Source of the DNA: Methanoculleus sp.
GTDB taxonomy: Archaea; Halobacteriota; Methanomicrobia; Methanomicrobiales; Methanoculleaceae
Direction: 5' to 3'
Assembly (NCBI GenBank): GCA_018433835.1
Contig: JAHDQM010000050.1
Coordinates: 1-32,356 of the forward strand
Length of the DNA stretch: 32,356 bases
The position numbers and the translations under genes are program-made. Under the pieces are notes generated by a model. That model was not told the origin of the DNA, made no database searches, and saw only the letters and a list, made by a program, of their open reading frames with translations. Each line of letters begins with the position of its first letter. Within the stretch, counting starts at the first letter, position 1. Positions 1-8,014 of this stretch are shown here, piece by piece.

Positions 1-18
1 CGTGTGCTCTTCCGATCT
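1..18. other. Illumina adapter remnant
   Basis: The first 18 bases (CGTGTGCTCTTCCGATCT) equal the 3' end of the standard TruSeq read-2 adapter. This is not genomic sequence; it marks untrimmed adapter at a contig end. The base before position 19 should not be taken as a chromosomal neighbour. Confidence 0.93.
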
Positions 19-149
19 GGGGGGAATACTCCCCCCTCCCCGTCAGCCCCTCCCCCAATCGCGATATCCACTGGAAAGCCGTGTCCGGGGCGCGATCACC
101 TTCAGTAAACCTGGCCCCTCTCTCAACCCCACCGCTACACCGGCACACC

Positions 150-183
150 AAAAAAGCACCGCCCACATCGGGGACAAAAAAAA
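150..183 (-). terminator. T-run terminator region after hisH
   Basis: Read on the minus strand, this stretch downstream of hisH contains a run of eight T (176-183) and a second run of six T (150-155). T-rich tracts are the usual archaeal termination signal. They follow the hairpin-rich repeat at 219-290. The assignment is an inference from composition and position. Confidence 0.5.
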
Positions 184-218
184 CAGGCGGCCCGCTCGAA
201 GAACTTCGGTCTTCTCGA

Positions 219-290
219 GCTCCGGCCCTTCGGCCCGTCGCACTCACACCTTCGGTGCTCAGGCTCCGGCCCTTCGGCCCGTCGCACTCA
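219..290 (-). repeat. Paired 28-bp hairpin repeat overlapping the hisH stop
   Basis: A 28-base unit occurs identically at 219-246 and 263-290. On the minus strand each starts TGAGTGCGACGGGCC and holds the self-complementary core GGGCCGAAGGGCC. The first copy contributes the hisH stop codon (288-290). Between the copies lies CACCGAAGGTG (another GAA-loop hairpin), and a third hairpin with CTTCGG-type loop follows at about 198-218. Close relatives of the unit lie at 17,272-17,344 and 18,281-18,303, so this is a dispersed element that sits at 3' ends of genes. Confidence 0.75.
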
Positions 291-896
291 GCAGATCCGC
301 TCGATAAAGTTCTCGAGGATCTTCAGACCGACCGCACCGCTCTTCTCGGGGTGGAACTGGACCCCGTAGGTGAGATTGCTGTTGACGGCGGAGGCGAAGG
401 GGCGGATGTAGGTGGTGCTCGCGAGGGTATGGTCCGGTGCGGCCGCCGCGTAGTAGGAGTGGACGAAGTAGACGTACTCCTCCTCGCGGAGCCCGTAAAA
501 GAGCGGGGTTTCTGGGTCGGTGCGGATGGTGTTCCACCCCATGTGGGGGACCTTCTCCCCGGCGGCCGGGACGAACCGTTTCACGTCTCCCGGCACGAGG
601 CCGAGCCCGCGGTGGACGCCGTGCTCTTCGCTGCTGTCCATGAGCATCTGCATCCCGAGGCAGATCCCGAGGAGCGGCGTATCGCCGGCGGCGGCAAGGA
701 CGGTGCCCTGCAGACCGCCGAGCATCTCCATCCCGTCCCGGAACGCCCCCACACCGGGGAGGACGATGCCGTCGGCCGACGCGATCGCCTCCGGGTCCGC
801 CGTGATCGTCGCCGCCGCTCCCGCCCGCTCAAGGCCCCGGAGGACGCTCCGCAGGTTGCCCAGGCCGTAATCAATTATAACTATCTTCTTCTTCAT
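288..896 (-). CDS. hisH: Imidazole glycerol phosphate synthase, glutaminase subunit HisH
   Basis: This 202-residue class I glutamine amidotransferase supplies ammonia to HisF for imidazole glycerol phosphate formation in histidine biosynthesis, in the cytoplasm. The start MKKKIVIIDYGLGNL is the family N-terminus. The nucleophile elbow GICLGMQ carries Cys79, and GVQFHPEKS gives the catalytic His182 and Glu184, so the triad is complete. Length is normal for the family. ATG at 896 is preferred over ATG at 902 because GGAG then lies six bases upstream. It overlaps the 3' end of the upstream PAPS-reductase-like gene by 26 bases, suggesting co-transcription. hisF is not in the window. Confidence 0.96.
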   Translation of the reverse strand: MKKKIVIIDYGLGNLRSVLRGLERAGAAATITADPEAIASADGIVLPGVGAFRDGMEMLGGLQGTVLAAAGDTPLLGICLGMQMLMDSSEEHGVHRGLGLVPGDVKRFVPAAGEKVPHMGWNTIRTDPETPLFYGLREEEYVYFVHSYYAAAAPDHTLASTTYIRPFASAVNSNLTYGVQFHPEKSGAVGLKILENFIERIC

Positions 897-2286
897 CCGC
901 ATCTCCTCGTTTCCGCCACAGCCCGCGCTCGATCCAGTCGCGGGAGAGCCCCTGCTTCTCCTGCCACCGGGCGAGTCTGTCATGCCACATCTCCAGGAGT
1001 TCTGGGTGGGACTCCCCGATGATTTCAAACGTCGCAAGGTCGCTTGAGGGGCACATGAAGCACCCGATGCGGTCGAGCCCCCGCTCGTGGAGGCGGTTGT
1101 AGGGTGCCTTCTCGCGGAAGATGTAGAGCCAGACGTGCATCGCCGTCCACTGCTGGATGGGGGCCGCCGAGAGTTGTTGCGGGACATGTGGGTTCCGCCA
1201 GACCCGCCTGCTCTGCATCCGCCGCACCGACTCGTACTTCCGCTGCCCGATGAACGAGAGGCACTCCCCCCAGTGTTCGCCGATCAGGCGGCCGACGGGG
1301 TGGAGTTTGCAGACCCTGCAGCACCAGCGGCTGTCCACGGCCGGCGGGCCGTTCTCATCGAACGTCTTCCAGAACGTCTCTTCGTCGCAGACCCGGATGA
1401 CATCGAGCCCGTAGCGTTCCGCCACCTCGTCCACGTTCTCGCAGGTCTCCGGGAACTCGAGCCCCGTGTCGGCAAAGAGGAGCGGCACCGGGCCGAGCGC
1501 TTTTAAGACGACGAGCAGGGTCGCGAGGCTGTCCTTTCCGCCGGAGTAGGAGACCGTGGGCCGCTCGGAGTTCTGTTCCGCGACCTCCCGGACGAACCGG
1601 ATGCTCGCGGCCTCGTAGTCCGCGAGGACCGGTTCGTTTGCCGCGACGGCATCCTCCCACGTCGCCTCGCCGGGGACGCAGACCGAGGGCACGTTCTTCC
1701 GCGTCCGGACGACGAGCCCCCGCTTCATCGTCGCGGCGGTGGCGGCGTCGACCTTAGCCCTGCCGACGCCGATGCACTCGCCGGCTCTCGTCAGGATGAA
1801 GACCTCGTCGCCTTCGGCGACGGCAGGGTCGATCGAGACGAGGCCCGGTGCGAGGACGCTTGCCCCCCCGTCTCGGATGGACGGGATCGCGCCGTCGTCG
1901 ACGACGACGCAGCGTTTCGTCGGCCGCAGGTAAGCCGCGGCGGCAGGGCGCGGGAGGGGCTCCCAGCGCCGCTCCTCCGGGAAGTAGCGGATCGCGCCCA
2001 CGACCGCGCCGCCGAGGACGATCTCGTCCATCCGGTCCTCGGCGGGAACCTTGTTGAGGAGCGCGATATGGCCTTCCGGTATCAACGGCGCTCCGAAATG
2101 CTCGCTGAATATGCGATTGACCCGCTCGACGTCGTCGGGAGACGCAGGGCGTGCGTCTCCCGGCGGCGTCACGGCTACCGGGCGGGTCGGGGCGCCGCAG
2201 GCGCAGACCCCGGAGAGCACGGGAGCGTGGCAGGAGTCGCACCAGCGGAGCAGGATCTTTCCGAGGTAGAGGCGAGGCATTCTCAT
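871..2286 (-). CDS. PUA-domain / PAPS-reductase-family PP-loop protein
   Basis: The product is about 471 residues. A short N-terminal zinc ribbon has Cys16, Cys19, Cys28 and Cys30. A PUA-like domain (about 117-180) is followed by a PAPS-reductase-type PP-loop domain with the ATP-binding motif SYSGGKDS near 247-253. Further cysteines sit in CCRVC (322-326) and GCFMC (409-412) and could hold a metal or Fe-S cluster. The family is common in methanogens and annotated as phosphoadenosine phosphosulfate reductase, but the PUA domain points to an RNA substrate or sulfur/adenylyl transfer. The actual reaction is not known to me. Two candidate starts, ATG 2286 and ATG 2280, both lack a strong Shine-Dalgarno site; a TATA-like box at 2304-2312 fits a leaderless start. 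The 3' end overlaps hisH. Confidence 0.85.
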   Translation of the reverse strand: MRMPRLYLGKILLRWCDSCHAPVLSGVCACGAPTRPVAVTPPGDARPASPDDVERVNRIFSEHFGAPLIPEGHIALLNKVPAEDRMDEIVLGGAVVGAIRYFPEERRWEPLPRPAAAAYLRPTKRCVVVDDGAIPSIRDGGASVLAPGLVSIDPAVAEGDEVFILTRAGECIGVGRAKVDAATAATMKRGLVVRTRKNVPSVCVPGEATWEDAVAANEPVLADYEAASIRFVREVAEQNSERPTVSYSGGKDSLATLLVVLKALGPVPLLFADTGLEFPETCENVDEVAERYGLDVIRVCDEETFWKTFDENGPPAVDSRWCCRVCKLHPVGRLIGEHWGECLSFIGQRKYESVRRMQSRRVWRNPHVPQQLSAAPIQQWTAMHVWLYIFREKAPYNRLHERGLDRIGCFMCPSSDLATFEIIGESHPELLEMWHDRLARWQEKQGLSRDWIERGLWRKRGDADEEEDSYN

Positions 2287-2303
2287 ATCCGTTGGAGAGA
2301 AAC

Positions 2304-2312
2304 GGATAAAAG
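2304..2312 (-). promoter_or_regulatory. TATA-like box for the PP-loop/hisH operon
   Basis: Minus-strand CTTTTATCC lies about 22-26 bases before ATG 2286, the distance expected between an archaeal TATA box and the transcription start. If used, the mRNA would be leaderless. This is inferred from spacing only. Confidence 0.35.
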
Positions 2313-2720
2313 TCTTGGTGTATTCCAACCTTCCCCGCGGTATTCCGCTTGAAACGGGAATTCTGCAGGGGAGAGGTCGCCCCAGTCCCGCTGCGGCATC
2401 TCGCAGCCGGTATCGGCGGATGAGGCCGCGGGTGTGTATCCTCCCCGGAACACGATTCTCCGGGTGCATTGGGGGGTGGGATGCGTACCATTAAATATAT
2501 CCTCTGTCTCATAGTATTGTCATGTTCAATCATGTAGAATTGTGGCCGCGGCTTCGGCATCGGCGTGTCGACGATTCTACGCTGATGAAAGGAGAACTAC
2601 CATCTGTGCCGGGTGATTCCGTGACCCCTCGTCTGCCGGCCGCAAATACCGCAGGTGCAGCACGCCCTCTGGAGACGGCCGCTTCCGGCGAGCACCGGAC
2701 GGGTGCATGGGGTGAAAGAT
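2313..2720. other. Gene-poor stretch with a plus-strand TATA box
   Basis: I see no convincing gene here. A clear TATA box (TTAAATATAT, 2491-2500, plus strand) predicts transcription from about 2520. It probably serves the small membrane protein at 2721 with a long leader. A 68-codon open frame starting at 2522 exists but its translation does not look like a protein. Confidence 0.4.
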
Positions 2721-3041
2721 ATGCATGAGAGCAGGGGTGCAAAAATGGCGTCGTTGCGCGTTGCGGGAAAATCGCTGCGAAAGACTGAGGTCCTGGGTTT
2801 GCTCATCTTCACCCTCATGGCGGTCGTCATGCTTGCGGTCGGTGCCGCGCTCTTCTGCGACTGGCTCGCCGAGCCGGGATCGGCACCTGCGGGGACACCG
2901 GCCGAGTTCGGGCCGATAACGGGAGGCCTCGCGGTTGCCGGCGCGATCCCGGTCGTGGCCCTCGTGATAGGCGTCGAAGTGATCGGGGGACTCTCGCTGA
3001 TCGCGCTTTATATGCTCTCCGGCGCCAGGCGCGGGACGTAA
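2721..3041 (+). CDS. Small two-helix membrane protein, unknown function
   Basis: This 106-residue protein has a basic N-terminus (residues 1-22) and two hydrophobic stretches that should cross the membrane, about 24-45 and 67-98, separated by a Pro/Ala/Gly-rich loop. The C-terminus is short and basic. ATG 2721 is chosen because GGTGA lies six bases upstream; ATG 2745 with GGGGTG upstream is an alternative. I do not recognise a family. It stands alone, with a TATA box at 2491-2500 as the nearest promoter candidate. Confidence 0.6.
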   Translation: MHESRGAKMASLRVAGKSLRKTEVLGLLIFTLMAVVMLAVGAALFCDWLAEPGSAPAGTPAEFGPITGGLAVAGAIPVVALVIGVEVIGGLSLIALYMLSGARRGT

Positions 3042-3161
3042 GGCCCTTGGCCCCCGGCATTTCCCGCGATCGAGCGCCCCTTCGATCTCTTCATGACCGA
3101 AGAGCGATAAAAACACATAATTTCTCCTGAATCCTGGAAAAAATGGCAGGGCGAAGATAAA

Positions 3162-3169
3162 ATTTATAT
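3162..3169 (+). promoter_or_regulatory. TATA box before the 26-residue protein
   Basis: ATTTATAT at 3162-3169 predicts a start near 3192. It is followed by the strong ribosome site GGAAGGAGGTG (3204-3214), eight bases before ATG 3223. Promoter, ribosome site, short frame and terminator together form a complete transcription unit. Confidence 0.65.
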
Positions 3170-3222
3170 CCTGACCGGGCGATATCAGATCTATCCCTCC
3201 TCGGGAAGGAGGTGTGTCACTC

Positions 3223-3303
3223 ATGGCAAAGGAGAACAAACCTCAGGGTAAGAAACAGGACAAGAAGGCGGAGAAGGTTCAGGACAAGGCCAGGAAGAAC
3301 TAG
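3223..3303 (+). CDS. 26-residue highly charged small protein
   Basis: The frame encodes 26 residues, MAKENKPQGKKQDKKAEKVQ followed by six more, ending at TAG 3301-3303. It is almost entirely Lys, Gln, Asp, Glu and Ala, so it is soluble, basic and probably helical or disordered. Evidence that it is real: a TATA box at 3162, one of the best Shine-Dalgarno sites in the window, and a hairpin/T6 terminator immediately after the stop. The function is unknown. Binding to RNA, DNA or ribosomes would suit the charge but is a guess. Confidence 0.65.
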   Translation: MAKENKPQGKKQDKKAEKVQDKARKN

Positions 3304-3337
3304 GCCCCCAACCTTCACACATCCTCTTTTTTGGGCC
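3303..3337 (+). terminator. Terminator after the 26-residue protein
   Basis: GGCCC (3303-3307) pairs with GGGCC (3333-3337), and a run of six T lies at 3327-3332. This sits directly at the stop codon of the small gene and before the convergent end of trkH. Confidence 0.55.
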
Positions 3338-3397
3338 GGATATCCGGTTCGACACACTGTTCTCCCCGTTACCGCGGATCCCTGCCGACCGTTGCCT

Positions 3398-4909
3398 TCA
3401 CAGCCTCCGTGCCGCCCCGGCCACCAGGGCGATGACGGGCACGATCTCCAGCCTTCCCGTCCACATAACGGCGATGAAGAGCCACTTCGCCGCAGGACTC
3501 ATGCCGGGGTTCACGAACCCGGTGCTGATCCCGACGTTGGCCGCGGCGGAGACTACCTCGAAGATGACGTCGGCGGAGTCGAACCCGTCCTGCGGCGCAA
3601 GATGGAGCAGGAGAAGGGTGGCGACCGCGACCATCAGGACGAAGAGCACGACGACGAGCATGCTCTTCGAGACCTCGTACTCCGGAAGGTGCTCGAGGAT
3701 CGGCCGCCCGTCGTGCCGGAGCGGGGTGATCGTCCGCCAGCCGGTATGAAGCCTCCGGAACCACCAGCGAAGCACCTCAAGGCCGAGGATGATCCGGCCG
3801 AGTTTGATGCCGCCGGCGGTGCTCCCCGCCGATCCGCCGATCAGCATCAGCGCGGCAAGGATCATCACCGTCGTGCCGTACCAGCTCCCGGGGTCCGCGT
3901 TCTGGAACCCGGTGCAGGTGATGCCGCTCACCGTCATGAAGATGCCCTCACGGAGGGCCTCGGCGGGCGCGAGGGACGAGATGGACACGAGGTCGAAGGT
4001 GACGGCAGTACACCCGGCAACGATGAGCGCGAAGAGGAGGATCGCCTGCCGATCCGCGAAGAGCCCGAACGTCCTTCTGTAGTAGAGGAGGAAGTAGAGT
4101 TTGAACGGCAGGGCTCCGGCGATCATGATCGGGACGACGAGCATCTCGAGGAACGGACTCTCGTAGTAGAGGATACCTGCCGTATGCACCGAAAATCCGC
4201 CGGTCGATATCGCCGTCATGACGATGTTCGCGGTATCCCAGATGGGTATGCCCGAGAAGAGGACGAGTCCGATGCCGAGGGCCGTGAGCACCAGATAGAT
4301 CCGCCACATCTCAAAGCCGGTGGCCACGACGCTCGGCATGAACGTCTCGGACCGCCCTTCCGAGCGGTAGAGCCTGAACCGGGTCAGGCCCGACCTGCCC
4401 GAGAGAGCGATGGTGAACGCGACGATCCCGAGCCCGCCCACCCACTGGGTCAGCGACCGCCAGAAGAGGATCGTCCTCGGCGTGGTATCGACTGAAGGGA
4501 GGAGGGAGAGGCCCGTGCCCGTCCAGCCCGACATCGCCTCGAACACGCTGTCGGTGTAGGAGAGCCCGAGACCGAACGTATACGGCAGCGCACCTATCAG
4601 GGCGGCGGCGAGCCAGACCAGGGCGACCGCAGAGAACGCGACGGAGAGGCGGGCTTCCCCCTCCGCCTTCGGGATACCGGCAAGCCAGACCCCGATGATA
4701 CCGAACCCCGCCGGCGCCGAGGCCATCGGGAGGAGGAGATCGGCTTCGCCGTACCAGAGACCGACCAGGAACGGGGTGCACGATACCAGCGCGATGAAGA
4801 GAAATATGAGCCCCAGCTCCGGAGCGATGATCGCAAACTGGCTGTTTGCCGCCGGCAGTATCCCTTTGCCGGAACGCGCCGGGAAAAAATGGTTTTTGCG
4901 ATGGTGCAT
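3398..4909 (-). CDS. trkH: TrkH-family potassium transporter
   Basis: This 503-residue integral membrane protein is the K+-translocating subunit of a Trk system. It works with a cytoplasmic TrkA gating subunit, which is not in the window. The four selectivity-filter loops are visible: TGTG (130-133), STGGF (235-239), TCTGF (331-335) and NVGIS (458-462). The conserved GGSAGSTAGGIK segment lies at 358-369. Length and the hydrophobic pattern fit the family. ATG 4909 is the only Met before residue 62. A TATA box at 4962-4968 places the start about 29 bases upstream. The first 20 residues are unusually hydrophilic, so a downstream non-ATG start is possible. Confidence 0.93.
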   Translation of the reverse strand: MHHRKNHFFPARSGKGILPAANSQFAIIAPELGLIFLFIALVSCTPFLVGLWYGEADLLLPMASAPAGFGIIGVWLAGIPKAEGEARLSVAFSAVALVWLAAALIGALPYTFGLGLSYTDSVFEAMSGWTGTGLSLLPSVDTTPRTILFWRSLTQWVGGLGIVAFTIALSGRSGLTRFRLYRSEGRSETFMPSVVATGFEMWRIYLVLTALGIGLVLFSGIPIWDTANIVMTAISTGGFSVHTAGILYYESPFLEMLVVPIMIAGALPFKLYFLLYYRRTFGLFADRQAILLFALIVAGCTAVTFDLVSISSLAPAEALREGIFMTVSGITCTGFQNADPGSWYGTTVMILAALMLIGGSAGSTAGGIKLGRIILGLEVLRWWFRRLHTGWRTITPLRHDGRPILEHLPEYEVSKSMLVVVLFVLMVAVATLLLLHLAPQDGFDSADVIFEVVSAAANVGISTGFVNPGMSPAAKWLFIAVMWTGRLEIVPVIALVAGAARRL

Positions 4910-4961
4910 TATCGCGCCCGATGCGGGTCTCCAGCCGCACCGCGGAGATGCTTCTATCCGC

Positions 4962-4968
4962 TATATGT
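4962..4968 (-). promoter_or_regulatory. TATA box for trkH
   Basis: On the minus strand this reads ACATATA inside an AT-rich patch preceded by AAAACG, a BRE-like context. The predicted start near 4938 leaves a leader of about 29 bases to ATG 4909. Confidence 0.55.
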
Positions 4969-4995
4969 ACGTTTTGATTCCGCTGCGGTCGTGCC

Positions 4996-5324
4996 GTGCG
5001 CCGGGACCGGCGGACCCTCCCTGAGAAGGGCGAATCGCAGTTCCGGGAGATCACGCAGCAGAGTTTCGATATGATCTACACCTGCTACCACGAGGGCGGG
5101 ATCGCCTATATCTCCCCGGCGGTGCTGAGGATCCTCGGCGACCATGTCCGCCATCCCCTGCAGGAGATCCTTGCCCGGGCGGATCTGATGGAGGACGAGG
5201 AGAGACGGCAGAGAAGATCAGGGAGCAGGTCCGGCGGATAAACGGATATATCAGGAACCTCGACCGGGGCTGGGTGGAGTCCGGCAAGATCCGCGAGTAT
5301 CTTGGGCGCAACGACCTGCTCTGA
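4996..5324 (+). pseudogene. Decayed, internally deleted PAS sensor gene
   Basis: The start of a PAS domain (…YISPAVLRI) runs directly into the C-terminal module LGDHVRHPLQEIL seen at the end of the five-PAS protein at 8015-10165. About one frame-shifting indel near 5205 then moves the reading to another frame, where INGYIRNLDRGWVESGKIRE and the tail up to TGA 5322-5324 continue the match. Both deletion junctions in the intact paralogue contain GATC, so a recombination across microhomology could have removed the middle. It lies divergent to trkH. It is a broken relative of its neighbour and is unlikely to be functional. Confidence 0.75.
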
Positions 5325-5482
5325 CCGTTCGGCCTTAAGCCCATCCCAGGAATGCCCGGGTACCGCCTGCCGGGTGAGGAACGGTACTACCGGGGCGAAG
5401 CTGAAAGGTTCTGCCGTAGCGAGATCCCCCCCGGCGCACAAAAAGGGCGGGCAGGCTGCCCGGACGGGCCGGCAGACAGACA

Positions 5483-5490
5483 ATTATATA
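5483..5490 (+). promoter_or_regulatory. TATA box for the histidine kinase
   Basis: ATTATATA at 5483-5490 predicts transcription from about 5513. GAGGATCT (5526-5533) then acts as the ribosome site for ATG 5543. Confidence 0.6.
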
Positions 5491-5542
5491 CCTCCCGTGA
5501 CGTTATCCCCGTGGAGAACCCTGCACGAGGATCTCCCTGCCG

Positions 5543-7939
5543 ATGGTGATCCTGCCGGGCAGGGCTGGCCGTATGCAGACCACTGAACCGGACATGGAGG
5601 TGCGACCCGAGATACCGCAGATACTGGATGCCATGGATGATGCCGCCATTCTCGCCGATGGGGACCTGAGAGTCCGCACCATCACTTCTTCCATGGAGCG
5701 CCTCGCCGGGATCTCCGCTGATGACGCCCGCGATGCGGATGCGGCCCGCATCGTCGCCGACCAAATCCTCCCGAAAGAGGTGACGGATCGGGACCCGAGG
5801 GAGCGGATCCTCTCGCTGCTGCAGAACCACACCGAGTCCGACGGAATCACGGTCAGGATCACCTCGGCCGCCGAAGAGAGATGGTACGCCTTCTCCTCCC
5901 GGCAGGTGTTGGCGACCGGGGACTGGCTCGTCCGGTTCCGCGACGTCACCCGCCGGGAGGCCGCCGAAGGGGAAGTGCGGCGGAAATCGGGCGATCTGGC
6001 TTTCCTCTCCCGGGCGGCGACGGAGCTTGCCGGGATACCGGACGAGGCCGACATCTTCTCCGCAATCGGCACCTACCTCCATGAACTCGCGCCCGGTTCC
6101 ATCGTCATCGTGAGTGCCGCCGATATCCGGGCGGACACCCTGAGCCCGCGGGCGTTTTTCGGCATCGAGCCGTTCCTGCCGGATATCATCGAGATCTTCG
6201 GGGAGGACCTCACCGGGATCTCGCTCGACCTCCCCTCGCATATCCGGACAATCATGATCCGCGGCGAGATCGAGGAGGTGAAAGGAGGGCTGCAGGAAAT
6301 CGCCCTCGGGCAGATCTCGCAGGAGATCTGCCGTAAATTCGAGGCTATTGCCTGCCTCGGGGCCATGTACTGCATCCCGTTCACCTGGAAAGGCGAAATC
6401 TTCGGGACGGCGGTGATCCTCACCCGGTGGGAGGGCGGAGAGGTCAATTTCCGGGCTATCGAGGTCTTCCGGAGCCTTGCTTCGATTGCTCTCCAGCGGC
6501 ACCGGGCGGAGGCCGAACTGCGTGGGAGCGAAAAGACGTTCCGGGCTCTCATCGAGAAGGGCTCCGAATTCATCCTCATTGTCGACGAACAGCTGAAGAT
6601 CCGGTTTGCGAGCCCGCCTATCGAGCGGATAGACGGTTTTCCGCCCGATATGCTGATCGGGAGGCGTGCGTTCGATATGATCCAGCCCGAGGATCTGCCG
6701 CGGGTGGAGGAAGTGGTATCGACCCTGGCAGAGAGGCCGGGAGGGAGTGTGCAGTTCGAGGTCCGCTTCACGGGCCCGCGCGGCACGCACGTGATCGAGG
6801 CAATCGTGACCAACCTCTTAGATGACCCCCATATCAGGGGCTTTGTCGTAAACGCATGGGATATCACGGACCGTAAGCGGACCGAAGAGGCCCTGCGGCG
6901 GGCAGAACGGGAAAAAGCCCTTATTCTGGACTCGACTGCCGAGATGTTCGCCTACTACGACACGGATCTAAAGGTCCTCTGGGTCAACCGCGCCGCCGCC
7001 GCATTCATCGGCAGGGAACCGGAGGACCTGGTCGGGCATCGATGCTACGAGATATGGCACAACCGTACAAGCGTCTGCGACATATGCCCGATTGTTCTCG
7101 CCCGGGAGACCAAACAGCCCCAGGAGACCGAGATCACCGCGCCCGACGGGAGCGTCTTCTTCCTTCGGGGGTATCCCGTCACCGACGAGAGTGGGGAGAT
7201 TATCGGTCTCATCGAGTTCGCGCAGGATATCACCGACCGCAAGCGGGCCGAAGAAGAACGGGCTCGGCTCTACAACGAGCTTGAGAGCGCACACCGCGAA
7301 GCGAACCTGTACCTGGACATCCTCACGCACGACATCAGGAACGCCAACTGCGTCGCCACCCTGTATACCGACCTGCTGATGCAGATCCTCGATAGGGAGC
7401 CCAAAGAGTATGTTCGGAAGATGAAGGGGAGCATCGATAAAAGCACGGAGATTCTGGCGAATGTTGCAATGATCCGCAAAATTCATCAGGAACATGCGCC
7501 GTTGAAACCCATCGACCTTCACGGCGTGATCGTCAGCGAACGGAAGAACTTCCCCGAAGCCGAGATCAGGTACGGGGGGGTCTCTCGCATGGTCTGGGCG
7601 GACGATCTCCTTGCCGAAGTCTTCCACAATCTCATCGGAAATGCCGTCAAGTTCGGCGGCCCCGACGTCGTTATTGCCATCTCGGTCGAGACGCTCGACG
7701 GCAGCGTCGTCGTCGCCGTGGCCGACACCGGCCCCGGCATTCCCGATGAACTAAAGGAGGCGATCTTCCATCGGTTCGAACGAGGGCGGACCCGGGCACG
7801 GGGGGAGGGGCTCGGCCTCTACATCTGCCGCACGCTCCTGGAGCGTTACGGCGGGCGCATCTGGGTCGAGGATCGGGTGGCCGGCACCACGGAAGCGGGC
7901 GCTGCGTTCCGGTTCACGCTCAAGGAGGTCGTGGAATGA
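5543..7939 (+). CDS. PAS/GAF sensor histidine kinase
   Basis: This 798-residue soluble kinase should autophosphorylate on a histidine in response to a signal. Order: PAS (about 25-140), GAF-like domain (150-320), PAS (330-450), PAS (455-570), dimerisation/phosphoacceptor region with DILTHDIRN (His596), and an ATPase with N-box HNLIGN (695-700), G1 DTGPGI (729-733) and G2 GEGLGLY (754-760). All catalytic motifs are intact. The third PAS carries His506, Cys512 and Cys515 (HNRTSVCDIC), typical of PAS domains that bind a metal or sense redox state. There are no membrane segments. ATG 5543 is chosen for GAGGATCT upstream; ATG 5573 is an alternative. No response regulator is adjacent, which is common in methanogens. 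The five-PAS protein follows after 75 bases. Confidence 0.9.
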   Translation: MVILPGRAGRMQTTEPDMEVRPEIPQILDAMDDAAILADGDLRVRTITSSMERLAGISADDARDADAARIVADQILPKEVTDRDPRERILSLLQNHTESDGITVRITSAAEERWYAFSSRQVLATGDWLVRFRDVTRREAAEGEVRRKSGDLAFLSRAATELAGIPDEADIFSAIGTYLHELAPGSIVIVSAADIRADTLSPRAFFGIEPFLPDIIEIFGEDLTGISLDLPSHIRTIMIRGEIEEVKGGLQEIALGQISQEICRKFEAIACLGAMYCIPFTWKGEIFGTAVILTRWEGGEVNFRAIEVFRSLASIALQRHRAEAELRGSEKTFRALIEKGSEFILIVDEQLKIRFASPPIERIDGFPPDMLIGRRAFDMIQPEDLPRVEEVVSTLAERPGGSVQFEVRFTGPRGTHVIEAIVTNLLDDPHIRGFVVNAWDITDRKRTEEALRRAEREKALILDSTAEMFAYYDTDLKVLWVNRAAAAFIGREPEDLVGHRCYEIWHNRTSVCDICPIVLARETKQPQETEITAPDGSVFFLRGYPVTDESGEIIGLIEFAQDITDRKRAEEERARLYNELESAHREANLYLDILTHDIRNANCVATLYTDLLMQILDREPKEYVRKMKGSIDKSTEILANVAMIRKIHQEHAPLKPIDLHGVIVSERKNFPEAEIRYGGVSRMVWADDLLAEVFHNLIGNAVKFGGPDVVIAISVETLDGSVVVAVADTGPGIPDELKEAIFHRFERGRTRARGEGLGLYICRTLLERYGGRIWVEDRVAGTTEAGAAFRFTLKEVVE

Positions 7940-8014
7940 TCAGCGAGTCCCCGCCGGAAGCGGTCGATCGGAGACGGGAACGGAGAGCAATGCAACTCGT
8001 GTGACGGGGTAACA

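Noticed and set aside
2522..2728. 68-codon plus-strand frame right behind a TATA box
   Set aside because: It would suit a leaderless start, but the translation is Pro/Arg/Ala-rich without protein-like pattern and overlaps the better-supported start at 2721.
3212..4495. 427-codon plus-strand frame opposite trkH
   Set aside because: Low-complexity Arg/Asp/Glu translation; trkH on the other strand is certain.
5387..6790. 467-codon minus-strand frame opposite the histidine kinase
   Set aside because: Antisense shadow of a gene with intact kinase motifs.
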